DNA of 64,000 nucleotides, taken from positions 3,782,001 through 3,846,000 of the forward strand of contig NZ_FNRT01000002.1 in assembly GCF_900105585.1 (NCBI RefSeq). Direction: 5' to 3'. The notes under the pieces were generated by a model. The model searched no databases, had not been told where the DNA came from, and was given only the letters and a program-made list of their open reading frames with translations. Below, in pieces: positions 41,854-50,703 of the stretch. The position numbers and the translations under genes are program-made. Every line of letters begins with the position of its first letter. Within the stretch, counting starts at the first letter, position 1. Source of the DNA: Nocardioides exalbidus. Lineage in GTDB: Bacteria; Actinomycetota; Actinomycetes; Propionibacteriales; Nocardioidaceae.

Positions 41854-43578
41854 CTACTCCGGGCTGACGATGAACTCCTTGGTCTTGGCGATCGCGAAGC
41901 CCCACCCCTGCGCCAGCGTCGGCTTGCCGGGCACGGCGACCTCGTCCGGGTTCGTGAGCACGTCGAGCAGCACCGGTCCCGGGTGCGCGAGAGCCTCGCG
42001 CACGGCGTCGTCGACGTCTGCGGGATCGGTGACACGCACGCCGTGCAGGCCGAGAGCGCGGGCCACCTGGGCGAGATCGGGGTTGTGGAGGACGGTCCCG
42101 AACTCGGCCAGTCCGACCTGCTCCATCTCGAGCTTGACCATGCCGAGACGGCCGTTGTCGAAGACGATGATCTTCACGGGAAGGTCGTGGGTGACGGCGG
42201 TGATGAGGTCTCCGAGGAGCATCGTCAGGCCGCCGTCGCCGGAGAACGAGATCACCTGCCTGCGGCGGTCGAGCGACTGCACGCCCAACGCCTGCGGCAT
42301 CGCGTTGGCCATCGAGCCGAGGTTGTAGGACCCGAGGAGGCGCCGCCCACCTGTCATCCGGACGAACCTCGAGAGCCACACGGTCGACATCCCGGTGTCG
42401 GTGGTGAAGACAGCGTCATCGGCGGCATGCCGCTCGACGGCCGCCGCGAGCTGCTCGGGACGCACGCGGCCCTCGGGGTTGTCGACCTTTCCCCGCAGCC
42501 GGCCGAGAAGCTTCTTGTCGTGGCTGGGGTCGGCCAGCCTCGCCTGCGCCTTCCCCCACTCCTCGTAGACCGTGCGAGCAGCGTCGAGGTGCTTGGTGCT
42601 CTCCTTCTCGGCCACCAGCGGCAGCAGTGCCTGGAGCGTGAGAGCGCTGTCGCCGACGAGAGCATGGTCGACCGGCGTGCGTCGTCCGACGTGCGTGCTC
42701 CGCACGTCGAGCTGGATGACGACCTTCCCCTGAGGCAGGAACTCGCGGTAGGGGAAGTCGGTGCCGATCATGAACAGGGCGTCGCACGCGGCGAACGCCT
42801 CCGCCGTGGCGGGATTGCCGATCAACCCGGACTGCCCGACCTCGTAGGGGTTGGCGTCCTCGAAGCCGTCCTTGGCCTTCAGCGACAGCACCATGGGCGC
42901 GTGCAGCCGCTCGGCGAGGGCGAGCACCTCGCTGCGGGCGTGGCGTGCGCCCTGCCCCACCAGCAGGGTGACCCGATCGGCCTGGTCCAGGGCACGCGCC
43001 GCCTCCCCGACGAGGTCCGGGTCGGCCGCAGCGGGAGGAGCTGGCCGCACGAATCGCGGCACCGCGGTCGACGACGGGAGGTCGAGCCCGCCCACGTCCC
43101 CGGGGATCGACAGGACCGCCACGCCACGCTCCGACAGTGCGGTATTGACCGCCTCCTCGAGCAGGTGCGGCATCTGGGCGACGTCGGTCAGCGTGCGGCA
43201 CCACACCGACACGTCGGCGAACAGCGCATCGTTGTCGACCTCCTGGAAGAAGTCCGTGCCGATGTCCTCGCGCGGCACCTGCCCGACGATCGCGAGGACG
43301 GGCGCGTGCGACTTCTTCGCGTCGTAGAGGCCGTTGAGCAGGTGAATGGCACCGGGTCCGACCGTGCCCATGCACACCGCGAGCTCGTCCGTGAGCTGGG
43401 CCTGCGCACTCGCGGCGAAGGCGGCGGCCTCCTCGTGCCGGACGCCCACCCACTCGATGCGGTCCTCACGCCGGATCGCATCGGTCACCGGGTTCAGGGC
43501 GTCGCCGACGACACCCCACACGCTCGACACCCCCTCTTCGGCCAGGGCCTCGATGATCAGCTCGGCGACGGTCGTCAT
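41854..43578 (-). CDS. ThDP-dependent pyruvate oxidase/dehydrogenase-like enzyme
   Basis: A 574-residue member of the PoxB/acetolactate-synthase-like family. It has the three ThDP-enzyme domains: PYR (VWGVVGDALNPVTDAIRR; catalytic Glu in VRHEEAAAFAA), a central FAD-type domain (VTLLVGQGARHARSEV, LIQLDVRSTHVGR-like), and PP (SFSGDGGLTMLLGDLITAVT ... IIVFDNGRLGMV). Length and motifs fit quinone-dependent pyruvate dehydrogenase. It lies 28 bases after the glutamate-synthase-like gene, on the same strand. Confidence 0.88.
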   Translation of the reverse strand: MTTVAELIIEALAEEGVSSVWGVVGDALNPVTDAIRREDRIEWVGVRHEEAAAFAASAQAQLTDELAVCMGTVGPGAIHLLNGLYDAKKSHAPVLAIVGQVPREDIGTDFFQEVDNDALFADVSVWCRTLTDVAQMPHLLEEAVNTALSERGVAVLSIPGDVGGLDLPSSTAVPRFVRPAPPAAADPDLVGEAARALDQADRVTLLVGQGARHARSEVLALAERLHAPMVLSLKAKDGFEDANPYEVGQSGLIGNPATAEAFAACDALFMIGTDFPYREFLPQGKVVIQLDVRSTHVGRRTPVDHALVGDSALTLQALLPLVAEKESTKHLDAARTVYEEWGKAQARLADPSHDKKLLGRLRGKVDNPEGRVRPEQLAAAVERHAADDAVFTTDTGMSTVWLSRFVRMTGGRRLLGSYNLGSMANAMPQALGVQSLDRRRQVISFSGDGGLTMLLGDLITAVTHDLPVKIIVFDNGRLGMVKLEMEQVGLAEFGTVLHNPDLAQVARALGLHGVRVTDPADVDDAVREALAHPGPVLLDVLTNPDEVAVPGKPTLAQGWGFAIAKTKEFIVSPE

Positions 43579-43606
43579 GCACTCACTCTCCTGTGGTTGG
43601 TCGGTC

Positions 43607-45187
43607 TCAGGGGACGAAGCGGTCCGGATCCGCAGCGCTCCAGTCGCGCGCCCAGGTGGGCGGGGGGTCCGCGAGCAGCTCGCCGGGCTCGAGGCGTGGG
43701 TAGAGCTCCTCGTAGCTCACCACCCGGTCGTCGGCGAGTCGTCGGCGCAGCATGTGCGGCTCGAGCTGGTCGAACGAGGTCAGCCCCATCGATGCGATCA
43801 CCTGGGTCGCCTGGTCGACCACCGCGCGCTGGTAGTTGCGCACGCGCTCGGCCTTGCTCGGCACGTCGAGAGCCCGCATGCGCTTCGGATCCTGCGTCGT
43901 GACACCGACCGGACAGTGGTTGGTGTGGCACTTCTGTGCCTGGATGCAGCCGACAGCCATCATCATCGCGCGTGCGGAGTTGGTGTAGTCGGCGCCCTGG
44001 ACGATGCGCTTGACGATGTCGACGCCGTTCGTGACCTTCCCACTGGCACCGATGCGAACCTTGTCGCGGAGCCCGGCGCCCACCAGGGCATCGTGGACGG
44101 TCATCAGACCTTCGGTGAGCGACATGCCCACGTGGTCCTCGTACTCGAGAGGTGCGGCGCCCGTGCCGCCTTCTGCACCGTCCACGATGATGAAGTCCGG
44201 CTGGATGTCTTCCTCGAGCATGGCCTTGCAGATGGCCAGGAAGTCGGTGCGCGACCCGACGCACAGCTTGAAGCCCACGGGGCGGGCGTCCGTGAGCTCG
44301 CGCATCCGCGCGACGAAGTGGAGCAGCTCGCGAGGCGTCGTGAAGGCGGTGTGGAACGGCGGCGACACGCACTTCTCCCCAACGGGCACACCGCGGGCCT
44401 CGGCGATCTCGGCCGTGACCTTCGCACCGGGCAGAACCCCACCGATGCCGGGCTTGGCGCCCTGGCTCAGCTTGATGCTGGTCATCTTGACCTGCGGGTC
44501 GGCCGCGGTCTCGGCGAACTTCGACGCGTCGAAGCGCCCGCCCTGCGTGCGGCAACCGAAGTAGCCTGAGCCGATCTCCCAGACGAGGTCACCGCCATTG
44601 CGGTGGTACTTGCTGAGCCCGCCCTCGCCGGTCTCGTGGGCGAACCCGCCCATGGCTGCGCCCCTGTTGAGGGCCTCGATGGCGTTGGCGCTGAGCGCGC
44701 CGAAGCTCATCGAGGAGACATTCATCAGCGCGACGTCGTACGGCTGGGCGCACGCCGCGCCCCCGATGCGCACCCGTGGCGGAGAGCTCATCACCTCCGC
44801 CGGGCCAACCGAGTGGACGAGGTACTCGTAGCCGACCTGGTAGACGTCCCGCTCGGTTCCGAACGGCTGCTCCTCCTTGATGCCCTTGGCGCGTTGGTAG
44901 ATCGACGACCTCGTGTCCCGGTCGAAGGGCCTGCCGTCGTAGTTGCGCTCGATGAAGTACTGCTGGAGCTCAGGACGCATGTCCTCCATCAGGAAGCGCA
45001 TGTGCCCCAGTACCGGGTAGTTGCGCAAGATGGAGTGACGGCGCTGGGCGACGTCGTGGACCGCCACGACCAGCAGACCCAGAGCGCCCACAGCGAGGAC
45101 CCACCACGCCATGCCTCCGATGACGCCGGCGATGGTGGTCAGGACTGCCACCGCCGTCAGCAACCCGATCACGAAGAACCGCAGCAA
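43607..45187 (-). CDS. FMN-binding glutamate synthase family protein
   Basis: A 526-residue protein with two N-terminal membrane segments (VIGLLTAVAVLTTIAGVIGG and WWVLAVGALGLLVVAVHDVA, residues ~5-45), followed by a GltS/GltB central-domain-like FMN barrel. Blocks include SMSFGALSANAIEALNRGA, KMTSIKLSQGAKPGIGG, IIVDGAEGGTGAAPLEYEDH and CIQAQKCHTNHCPVGVTTQD, the last with the 3Fe-4S-type Cys set. It lacks the glutaminase domain, so it is a membrane-linked relative and not a complete glutamate synthase. It probably forms an operon with the PoxB-like gene. Confidence 0.9.
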   Translation of the reverse strand: MLRFFVIGLLTAVAVLTTIAGVIGGMAWWVLAVGALGLLVVAVHDVAQRRHSILRNYPVLGHMRFLMEDMRPELQQYFIERNYDGRPFDRDTRSSIYQRAKGIKEEQPFGTERDVYQVGYEYLVHSVGPAEVMSSPPRVRIGGAACAQPYDVALMNVSSMSFGALSANAIEALNRGAAMGGFAHETGEGGLSKYHRNGGDLVWEIGSGYFGCRTQGGRFDASKFAETAADPQVKMTSIKLSQGAKPGIGGVLPGAKVTAEIAEARGVPVGEKCVSPPFHTAFTTPRELLHFVARMRELTDARPVGFKLCVGSRTDFLAICKAMLEEDIQPDFIIVDGAEGGTGAAPLEYEDHVGMSLTEGLMTVHDALVGAGLRDKVRIGASGKVTNGVDIVKRIVQGADYTNSARAMMMAVGCIQAQKCHTNHCPVGVTTQDPKRMRALDVPSKAERVRNYQRAVVDQATQVIASMGLTSFDQLEPHMLRRRLADDRVVSYEELYPRLEPGELLADPPPTWARDWSAADPDRFVP

Positions 45188-45405
45188 CGGCTACCTCCTG
45201 ACGACTCTGTCCACCAGCTCGGAATGACGAGGCTCCGCGGCGCGATGGACGTCGCCGCCGCGTTCCACACTGCCACGGCGGCCCAGGGGGCGACCGCCTC
45301 CCTAGGGGCGACCACCCACGGGTCGCAGGTGAGATCACCTCGAGGTCTGACCAGGAAGCTCGAGCAGCCAGCTCGTCCGCGTCCTCGTCCGACGTACGAG
45401 GTGTC

Positions 45406-46299
45406 ATGATGGTCGGCATGCGGCCGGACCTCGCGCCCCTGCGCAGGCACTGGCACCGGTGGCGGAGCACAGCGGCGTGCGTCGGGGTGTCCCTCATCTC
45501 CACGACAGGACTGGTCTGGCTCGGCAGCCGAAGCCAGCAGACCCGACTGGGCCAGTCGCTCGACCAGGCCGGGATGGACGTGGTCGTCGGCGACGAGGCC
45601 ACCACGCGTGGGCTGGTGGGCGTGCTGGGCTACGTCTCGTTGGGCTCGATCGCCGTTGCCGTGCTGCTGCTGGTCGGTGTGGCAACGGTCCGCCAGCGGT
45701 ATGCCGCTGCTGGCGCGGCCGTGGCGCTGGTCGTGGGCGCCAACCTCACGACCCAGGCGATCAAGGCGCTGTCGGACCGTGCGGACTTCGGCTACCTGAC
45801 GGTCGAAAGCTTCCCGAGCGGTCATGCGACCGTCGTCGCCTCGCTGGTCCTCGCGGCCTTGCTCGTGGCGCCGGACGCGTCTCGCACGACGGTCTCCCTC
45901 GTCGGTTTAGCCGCCATCACGGTCACCGCTGCCGCCATGCTCGTGGCGAGCTGGCACCGACCCGCCGACATCATCGGCTCCTTGCTGGTGTCCTTGGCGT
46001 GGGGCACCGCGGTACTGGCCGTGTGGGGCGCGCTCAGGGGCGGGATGCCGGGTGTTGAGTCCGCGAGGCCGCACCGAATCTTCGCCACGACCGGCGTCGT
46101 GCTGGCCTCCGCCGGGCTCGTTGCGGCCGGAGTCCGACCCGATGGTGGTTGGGACGGCTTCCTCGACGCTGGCGTCGTGCTTGCCGGGATCGGCCTCGCG
46201 TCCGCGCTGGCGGTCACCACCTACGCCCAGCTGGCAGGCCCCGTGACGGCCGCCGCGGACGTCGGTGCGGTCGGCGGACGAACCGTCCCCGAAGCCTGA
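45406..46299 (+). CDS. PAP2 family phosphatase
   Basis: A 297-residue membrane protein from ATG 45406 (ATG 45409 and 45418 are alternatives). The phosphatidic-acid-phosphatase signature is KALSDRADF, FPSGHATVVASLV and ASWHRPADIIGS, with the catalytic His residues present. The first motif has Ala in place of the usual Pro (KxxxxxRP). About seven membrane segments are predicted. It dephosphorylates lipid phosphates such as undecaprenyl or phosphatidic acid. Confidence 0.87.
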   Translation: MMVGMRPDLAPLRRHWHRWRSTAACVGVSLISTTGLVWLGSRSQQTRLGQSLDQAGMDVVVGDEATTRGLVGVLGYVSLGSIAVAVLLLVGVATVRQRYAAAGAAVALVVGANLTTQAIKALSDRADFGYLTVESFPSGHATVVASLVLAALLVAPDASRTTVSLVGLAAITVTAAAMLVASWHRPADIIGSLLVSLAWGTAVLAVWGALRGGMPGVESARPHRIFATTGVVLASAGLVAAGVRPDGGWDGFLDAGVVLAGIGLASALAVTTYAQLAGPVTAAADVGAVGGRTVPEA

Positions 46300-46304
46300 C
46301 GGCC

Positions 46305-47834
46305 TCACGTCGTCGCTCGCTCCTCGACCGGGACCTCGGTGATGGAGCCGTTGCGCCTGCCCGCACGGAAGGACCGCAGCTCCTCACGCACCTTGGGCAG
46401 CAGGAGGTAGCAGGCCAGCAGGTTGACGATCGCGCACACGAAGAGCATGGAGTCGGCGAACGTGAGCACCGAGGTGAAGGTGATCACGCTGCCGATCACG
46501 GTGAACGTGCAGAACACGACCTTGAAGGTCGCCTCGCTCCGCTTCGAGCGACCGAAGATCTCCGTCCACGCCTTCATCGTGTAGTAGGACCATGTGATGA
46601 GTGTCGAGAAGGCGAAGAGCGCCACCGCGATCGCGAGGATCACCGGGAACTGGGGCAGGAACGTCTCGAACGCCCGCGAGGTCACCACCACTCCGTCCGG
46701 AGTGGGCCCGCCGCCGGCCACCACCTCACGCTGCTCGGCGTAGTAGGGCGCGTCTGCGATCACGATCGTCAGCGCGGTGAGCGTGCAGATGATGACGGTG
46801 TCGATGAACGGCTCGAGGAGGGCGACGAAGCCCTCGCTCACCGGGTGCTTGGTCTTCACGGCAGCGTGGGCGATCGGCGCCGAACCCACGCCGGCCTCGT
46901 TGGAGAAGGCCGCCCGCTGGAAGCCGATGATGAGGACGCCGATCGCGCCGCCAGCGACGCCCTTAGGTGCGAAGGCTCCGGAGAAGATCTCCCCGAAGGC
47001 CGCCGGCACGTTGACGATGTTGGCGGCGATGACCAGGACGCAGGTGCCCAGGTACAACAGACCCATGGCCGGCACAAGTCGCGAGGTCACCTGAGCGATG
47101 GAGGAGATGCCGCCGATGATCACGGCGCCCACGAGGAACGCCAGGACGAGACCGAAGATGAGTGCCGAGCCCGAGGACCCGAGGTAGCCATCATCGCCAC
47201 CGGTCACCTCGCGTGCCTGGGCGTAGGTCTGGTTGGCCTGGAACATGTTGCCGCCAACGGCGCCGAACAAGAACAGGGCCACGGCGAAGATGATCGTCAG
47301 CGTGCGCGATGCAGTCCGGCCGAAGCGTTCGAATGCGACCGGCAGGTAGCGGAAGGGCCCGCCGGTAACCGTCCCGTCCTCGTGCACCTCGCGATACTTC
47401 ACGCCGAGCGTGCACTCGACGAACTTCGTGCACATGCCGAGAAGCCCTGCCATGATCATCCAGAACGTCGCTCCGGGCCCGCCGAGCGTGACTGCGGCTC
47501 CAACGCCGGCGATGTTGCCGAGGCCCACCGTTCCCGAGACCGCCGAGGACAGCGCCTGGAAGTGCGTGACCTCGCCGGGATCGCTCGCTCGCGAGAACTT
47601 CCCGCGCACCAGGCCGAAGCTGGTGCTCCACGAGACGAACTGGATCCCCTTGAAGTACACCGTGAAGACGCCGGCTGCGACGACGAGCCAGAGGACGATC
47701 AGCGGGAAGGTGACCCCGCCGACCGTGGGCGCGTAGAAGATCACGGAGGCGACGGCGTCGGCGATCGGGTCGAAGGCTGAGTTGATCGCTTCTTCGATGG
47801 TCGAGAGCCACTGCCACTGGTCACTGGTCGCCAT
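46305..47834 (-). CDS. sodium:alanine/glycine symporter (AGCS family)
   Basis: A 509-residue transporter with about eleven membrane segments. Family blocks are SAVSGTVGLGNIAGVGAAVT, GGPGATFWMIMAGLLGMCTK, FVECTLGVKYREV, NEAGVGSAPIAHAAVKT and a C-terminal TWSYYTMKAWTEIFG. It takes up alanine or glycine with Na+. It ends 6 bases from the convergent PAP2 stop. It is monocistronic, with a 229-bp divergent region to the DUF2254 gene. Confidence 0.93.
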   Translation of the reverse strand: MATSDQWQWLSTIEEAINSAFDPIADAVASVIFYAPTVGGVTFPLIVLWLVVAAGVFTVYFKGIQFVSWSTSFGLVRGKFSRASDPGEVTHFQALSSAVSGTVGLGNIAGVGAAVTLGGPGATFWMIMAGLLGMCTKFVECTLGVKYREVHEDGTVTGGPFRYLPVAFERFGRTASRTLTIIFAVALFLFGAVGGNMFQANQTYAQAREVTGGDDGYLGSSGSALIFGLVLAFLVGAVIIGGISSIAQVTSRLVPAMGLLYLGTCVLVIAANIVNVPAAFGEIFSGAFAPKGVAGGAIGVLIIGFQRAAFSNEAGVGSAPIAHAAVKTKHPVSEGFVALLEPFIDTVIICTLTALTIVIADAPYYAEQREVVAGGGPTPDGVVVTSRAFETFLPQFPVILAIAVALFAFSTLITWSYYTMKAWTEIFGRSKRSEATFKVVFCTFTVIGSVITFTSVLTFADSMLFVCAIVNLLACYLLLPKVREELRSFRAGRRNGSITEVPVEERATT

Positions 47835-48063
47835 GAGGTTTCACCACGTTCGCGTCGGGGCCGTCTGCCGATGCAATCAATGACCAGTTTCGGATTGCAA
47901 CGTCTGTCACAGCCTTGACGTCCAATTGTCGCGCGACCGACGCACGTTTTGCGGAGCGAGAGGCGGGCTGCGCACGAGCTCGTCGGTACAGTTCTTGTTG
48001 CGTCCCACAGCGCCGGGACCTCGACCCTCCTCGGCGAGGGTGCCGGCACCAGGAGAGAAGCAG

Positions 48064-49305
48064 ATGATGCGCAGCTTGAGACGCTTGCGGGACAAGTTCT
48101 GGGCGGTGCCGCTCCTGTGCGCCGCCCTCGCCGGAGCCCTCGGGCTCTCCCTCACGGCATTGGATGACTGGTTCGACACCTCGCTGACGGTGCCGTTCCT
48201 CTTTGCCGGAGGGCCCGAAGGGGCACGAGCACTGCTCTCGGCCATCATCACGTCGATGATCTCGTTCACCGGCTTGGTGTTCTCGATCACCATCGTGGTG
48301 CTCCAACTGACGAGCAGCCAGTTCTCCCCACGTGTCCTCCGCACGCTCCTGCGCGACTGGATCATCCAGATCGCACTCGGCGTCTTCGTCGCCACGTTCG
48401 TCTACGCCTTGGTCGTGCTTCGCTCCGTGCGCGGCACCGCCCAGACCGAGGCGTCGGTGCCACAGATCTCGGTCACGGTGGCGTTCGGGTTCGTGCTGGC
48501 CAGCGTGGTGGTCTTCCTCTTCTACATCGACCACGTGGCCCAGTCGATCCGCGCGGCCTCCATAGTGGACCGCATCGGTGAGGAGACCCGTGCGGTGCTC
48601 GAGAGCCGGTACCCCCAGGACGCGGAGTCACGGGCTCTGCGGCCGGTGCCTCGCACCGCGTCCCACCGCGTGACCGCGAATCGACCCGGAGTGGTCCAGC
48701 AGGTCGACGACGAAGCGCTGGCCGTCCTCGCCGAGAAGGACGGGACGACCATCTGCCTGCTGCGCGCGGTGGGCGAGTTCGTGCCCGGAGGGGCGCCGCT
48801 CTTGGAAGTTCATGGTGGTCGTCCACCCGACGACGGCGCACTCAGGTCGGCTGTCCACCTCGGAGAGGAGCGCGCACTCGACGAGGACGTGGGGTTCGGG
48901 CTGCGTCAGCTCGTCGACATCGCCGAGCGTGCACTCTCTCCAGGGATCAACGACCCGACCACCGCAGTCCAGGTCATCGATCAGCTGCACGACCTCCTGC
49001 GCCGGCTCGTGACTCGACCGCTCGCGCCACGGCAGACGGTTGACTCATCGGGTCGACTGGCGGTGCACGTCCCACAGCCGGGGCTCGCGGACCTCATCGG
49101 TCTGGCCGTCGACGAGATCGCACACTGGGGCGCGGACGTCGACCGGGTGCAGCGGCGGCTCGGCGTCATGCTGCGGGACCTGTACCTCGCCGCTCTGCCC
49201 GTCCACCGGGAGGTCGTTGGCCGAGCACTCGCGTCCTTCTCCGCTGACCGGACCAGCCTCGGTCCCGGGACAGCTCCCGAGCCGACCGACGACGGACTGC
49301 GCTGA
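48064..49305 (+). CDS. DUF2254 family membrane protein
   Basis: A 413-residue protein from ATG 48064 (AGGAG at 48051-48055). Four membrane segments lie in the first ~180 residues (FWAVPLLCAALAGALGLSLT, LLSAIITSMISFTGLVFSIT, QIALGVFVATFVYALVVL, VTVAFGFVLASVVVFLFYID), followed by a soluble C-terminal domain with GLRQLVDIAERALSPGINDP. The function is unknown. A truncated relative lies at 40731-41148. A strong terminator follows. Confidence 0.88.
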   Translation: MMRSLRRLRDKFWAVPLLCAALAGALGLSLTALDDWFDTSLTVPFLFAGGPEGARALLSAIITSMISFTGLVFSITIVVLQLTSSQFSPRVLRTLLRDWIIQIALGVFVATFVYALVVLRSVRGTAQTEASVPQISVTVAFGFVLASVVVFLFYIDHVAQSIRAASIVDRIGEETRAVLESRYPQDAESRALRPVPRTASHRVTANRPGVVQQVDDEALAVLAEKDGTTICLLRAVGEFVPGGAPLLEVHGGRPPDDGALRSAVHLGEERALDEDVGFGLRQLVDIAERALSPGINDPTTAVQVIDQLHDLLRRLVTRPLAPRQTVDSSGRLAVHVPQPGLADLIGLAVDEIAHWGADVDRVQRRLGVMLRDLYLAALPVHREVVGRALASFSADRTSLGPGTAPEPTDDGLR

Positions 49306-49340
49306 GCGGTGCGTCAAGGCTGTCCGGGCCCAGCGGGGCG

Positions 49341-49370
49341 AAGCCCTCGGGTTCCCCAACCCGAGGGCTT
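49341..49370. terminator. bidirectional hairpin terminator
   Basis: AAGCCCTCGGGTT (49341-49353) pairs perfectly over 13 bp with 49358-49370 around a CCCC loop. It is followed by a T/C-rich run. It sits between the convergent DUF2254 and PRC-barrel genes and serves both. Confidence 0.8.
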
Positions 49371-49408
49371 CTTCCCCCGTGCTCGCCGCTTCTCACGCGG
49401 CGAGCAGA

Positions 49409-49822
49409 TCACCGGCGACGGTCGTGGAAGTACGGCTCCTGGTAGCCGTGCTCCCAGAACGGCGCGTAGCCGAAGTAGCTGTACACGGGCGAGTAGTCCA
49501 CCGGGCCCTGCGGCTCCGGCTGGTACTCGAACCCCGCTTCGACGTGCAGGTCGCTGCGCTCGAGCCTGACGTGTGCGCGCACACGTGAGACGGCGTCCAC
49601 CGGCACGAGCCGATGGTGGTCGTCCAGTCCGAGGATCCCACCCGACGACACGACCAGCAGGCGAGCGCGCCGCTCCACGGGGTCGACGAGGATCTCCTCC
49701 ACCTCGCCCACGCGGTGGTCGCGGACGTCCAGGACGGCCATCCCGCGTACGTCGTCCTCTTCCCGAGCCAGGCCGAGCGAGCCCGCTCCCAGAGGCACAA
49801 GCTCGTGTGTGATGGACACCAT
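49409..49822 (-). CDS. PRC-barrel domain protein
   Basis: The start chosen is ATG 49822 (GGAGGGGAGCGGG directly upstream), giving 137 residues. The PRC-barrel pattern is VRGMAVLDVRDHRVGEVEEI and LLVVSSGGILGLDDHHRLVPVD. The last 40 residues are Tyr/Pro-rich (YSPVYSYFGYAPFWEHGYQE) and may be disordered. PRC barrels bind nucleic acid or protein partners; the specific role is unknown. It is divergent from the response regulator gene. Confidence 0.85.
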   Translation of the reverse strand: MVSITHELVPLGAGSLGLAREEDDVRGMAVLDVRDHRVGEVEEILVDPVERRARLLVVSSGGILGLDDHHRLVPVDAVSRVRAHVRLERSDLHVEAGFEYQPEPQGPVDYSPVYSYFGYAPFWEHGYQEPYFHDRRR

Positions 49823-49962
49823 CCCGCTCCCCTCCATGTCCCGTTGCTGGAGCCGACGACGCTGCCAGCCGGACATGACGATCGCTCCGCGCTGCCATTG
49901 CAGTTGCGTGACAATGGGCTCGGCACTACCACCGCCACCCGGTCCTCGGACACGATGGCCAC

Positions 49963-50703
49963 ATGGTCGGTATCAGTGCACAGGTGCTCGTCCTCGAGGA
50001 CGACGTGGGACTGCGCGCGTCCCTGCGGCTGCTGCTGGAGGACGACGGCTACGGCGTGCACGAGGCTGGTGACGCTGAGTCCGCCCTCGACGTGGTTCGG
50101 GCGACACGGCTGGACATCATGCTGGTGGACCTGATGCTGGGAGGCGTGGACGGCTTCACCTTCATCCGTCGAGCCCGACCGCTCACCGACGCGCCGATCG
50201 TGGTCATGAGTGCGCGGGACGGGGTCGAGGACATCGTGGCAGCCCTCGAGGCGGGCGCAGACGACTACGTGACCAAGCCGTTCGACGTCGCGGAGGTCCA
50301 GGCACGACTACGCGCGTTGTTGCGCCGGCCCGCCCTGGCGACGGGCACCGGCGCTGGTCCTGCGAGCGAGGGTGACGAGCTGGCCGGTGAGGTGGTCGTG
50401 CTCGATTCCGTGGACGGTCCGCTCGTCTTCGACCGGGCTGCGGCACACCTGCGGCGCGGCGATCGCGAGATCCACCTGACGATGACCGAGTACAAGCTGC
50501 TCACGGTGCTGTCCGACAACGTCGGCCGCGTGCTCAGTCGCACGTCCCTGCTGGATCACGTGTGGGAGCGGGGATTCTTCGGCGACGACCGGATCGTCGA
50601 CGTGCACGTACGACGGCTGCGCAAGAAGCTTGAGCTCGACCCCGGCGAGCCCCGGACCCTGGTCACGGTCCGGGGGCTGGGCTACCGACTCGACGTCCGG
50701 TGA
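49963..50703 (+). CDS. OmpR/PhoB-type response regulator
   Basis: A 246-residue regulator from ATG 49963. The receiver has the acidic pair (VLVLEDDVGL), the acceptor Asp in IMLVDLMLGGVDG, Thr/Ser in VVMSARDG and the conserved Lys in DYVTKPFDVAE. The C-terminal winged helix ends with DRIVDVHVRRLRKKLELDPG and TVRGLGYRLDV. The gene overlaps the kinase start by 4 bases. It is the output of the three-gene signalling unit 49963-52765. Confidence 0.95.
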   Translation: MVGISAQVLVLEDDVGLRASLRLLLEDDGYGVHEAGDAESALDVVRATRLDIMLVDLMLGGVDGFTFIRRARPLTDAPIVVMSARDGVEDIVAALEAGADDYVTKPFDVAEVQARLRALLRRPALATGTGAGPASEGDELAGEVVVLDSVDGPLVFDRAAAHLRRGDREIHLTMTEYKLLTVLSDNVGRVLSRTSLLDHVWERGFFGDDRIVDVHVRRLRKKLELDPGEPRTLVTVRGLGYRLDVR

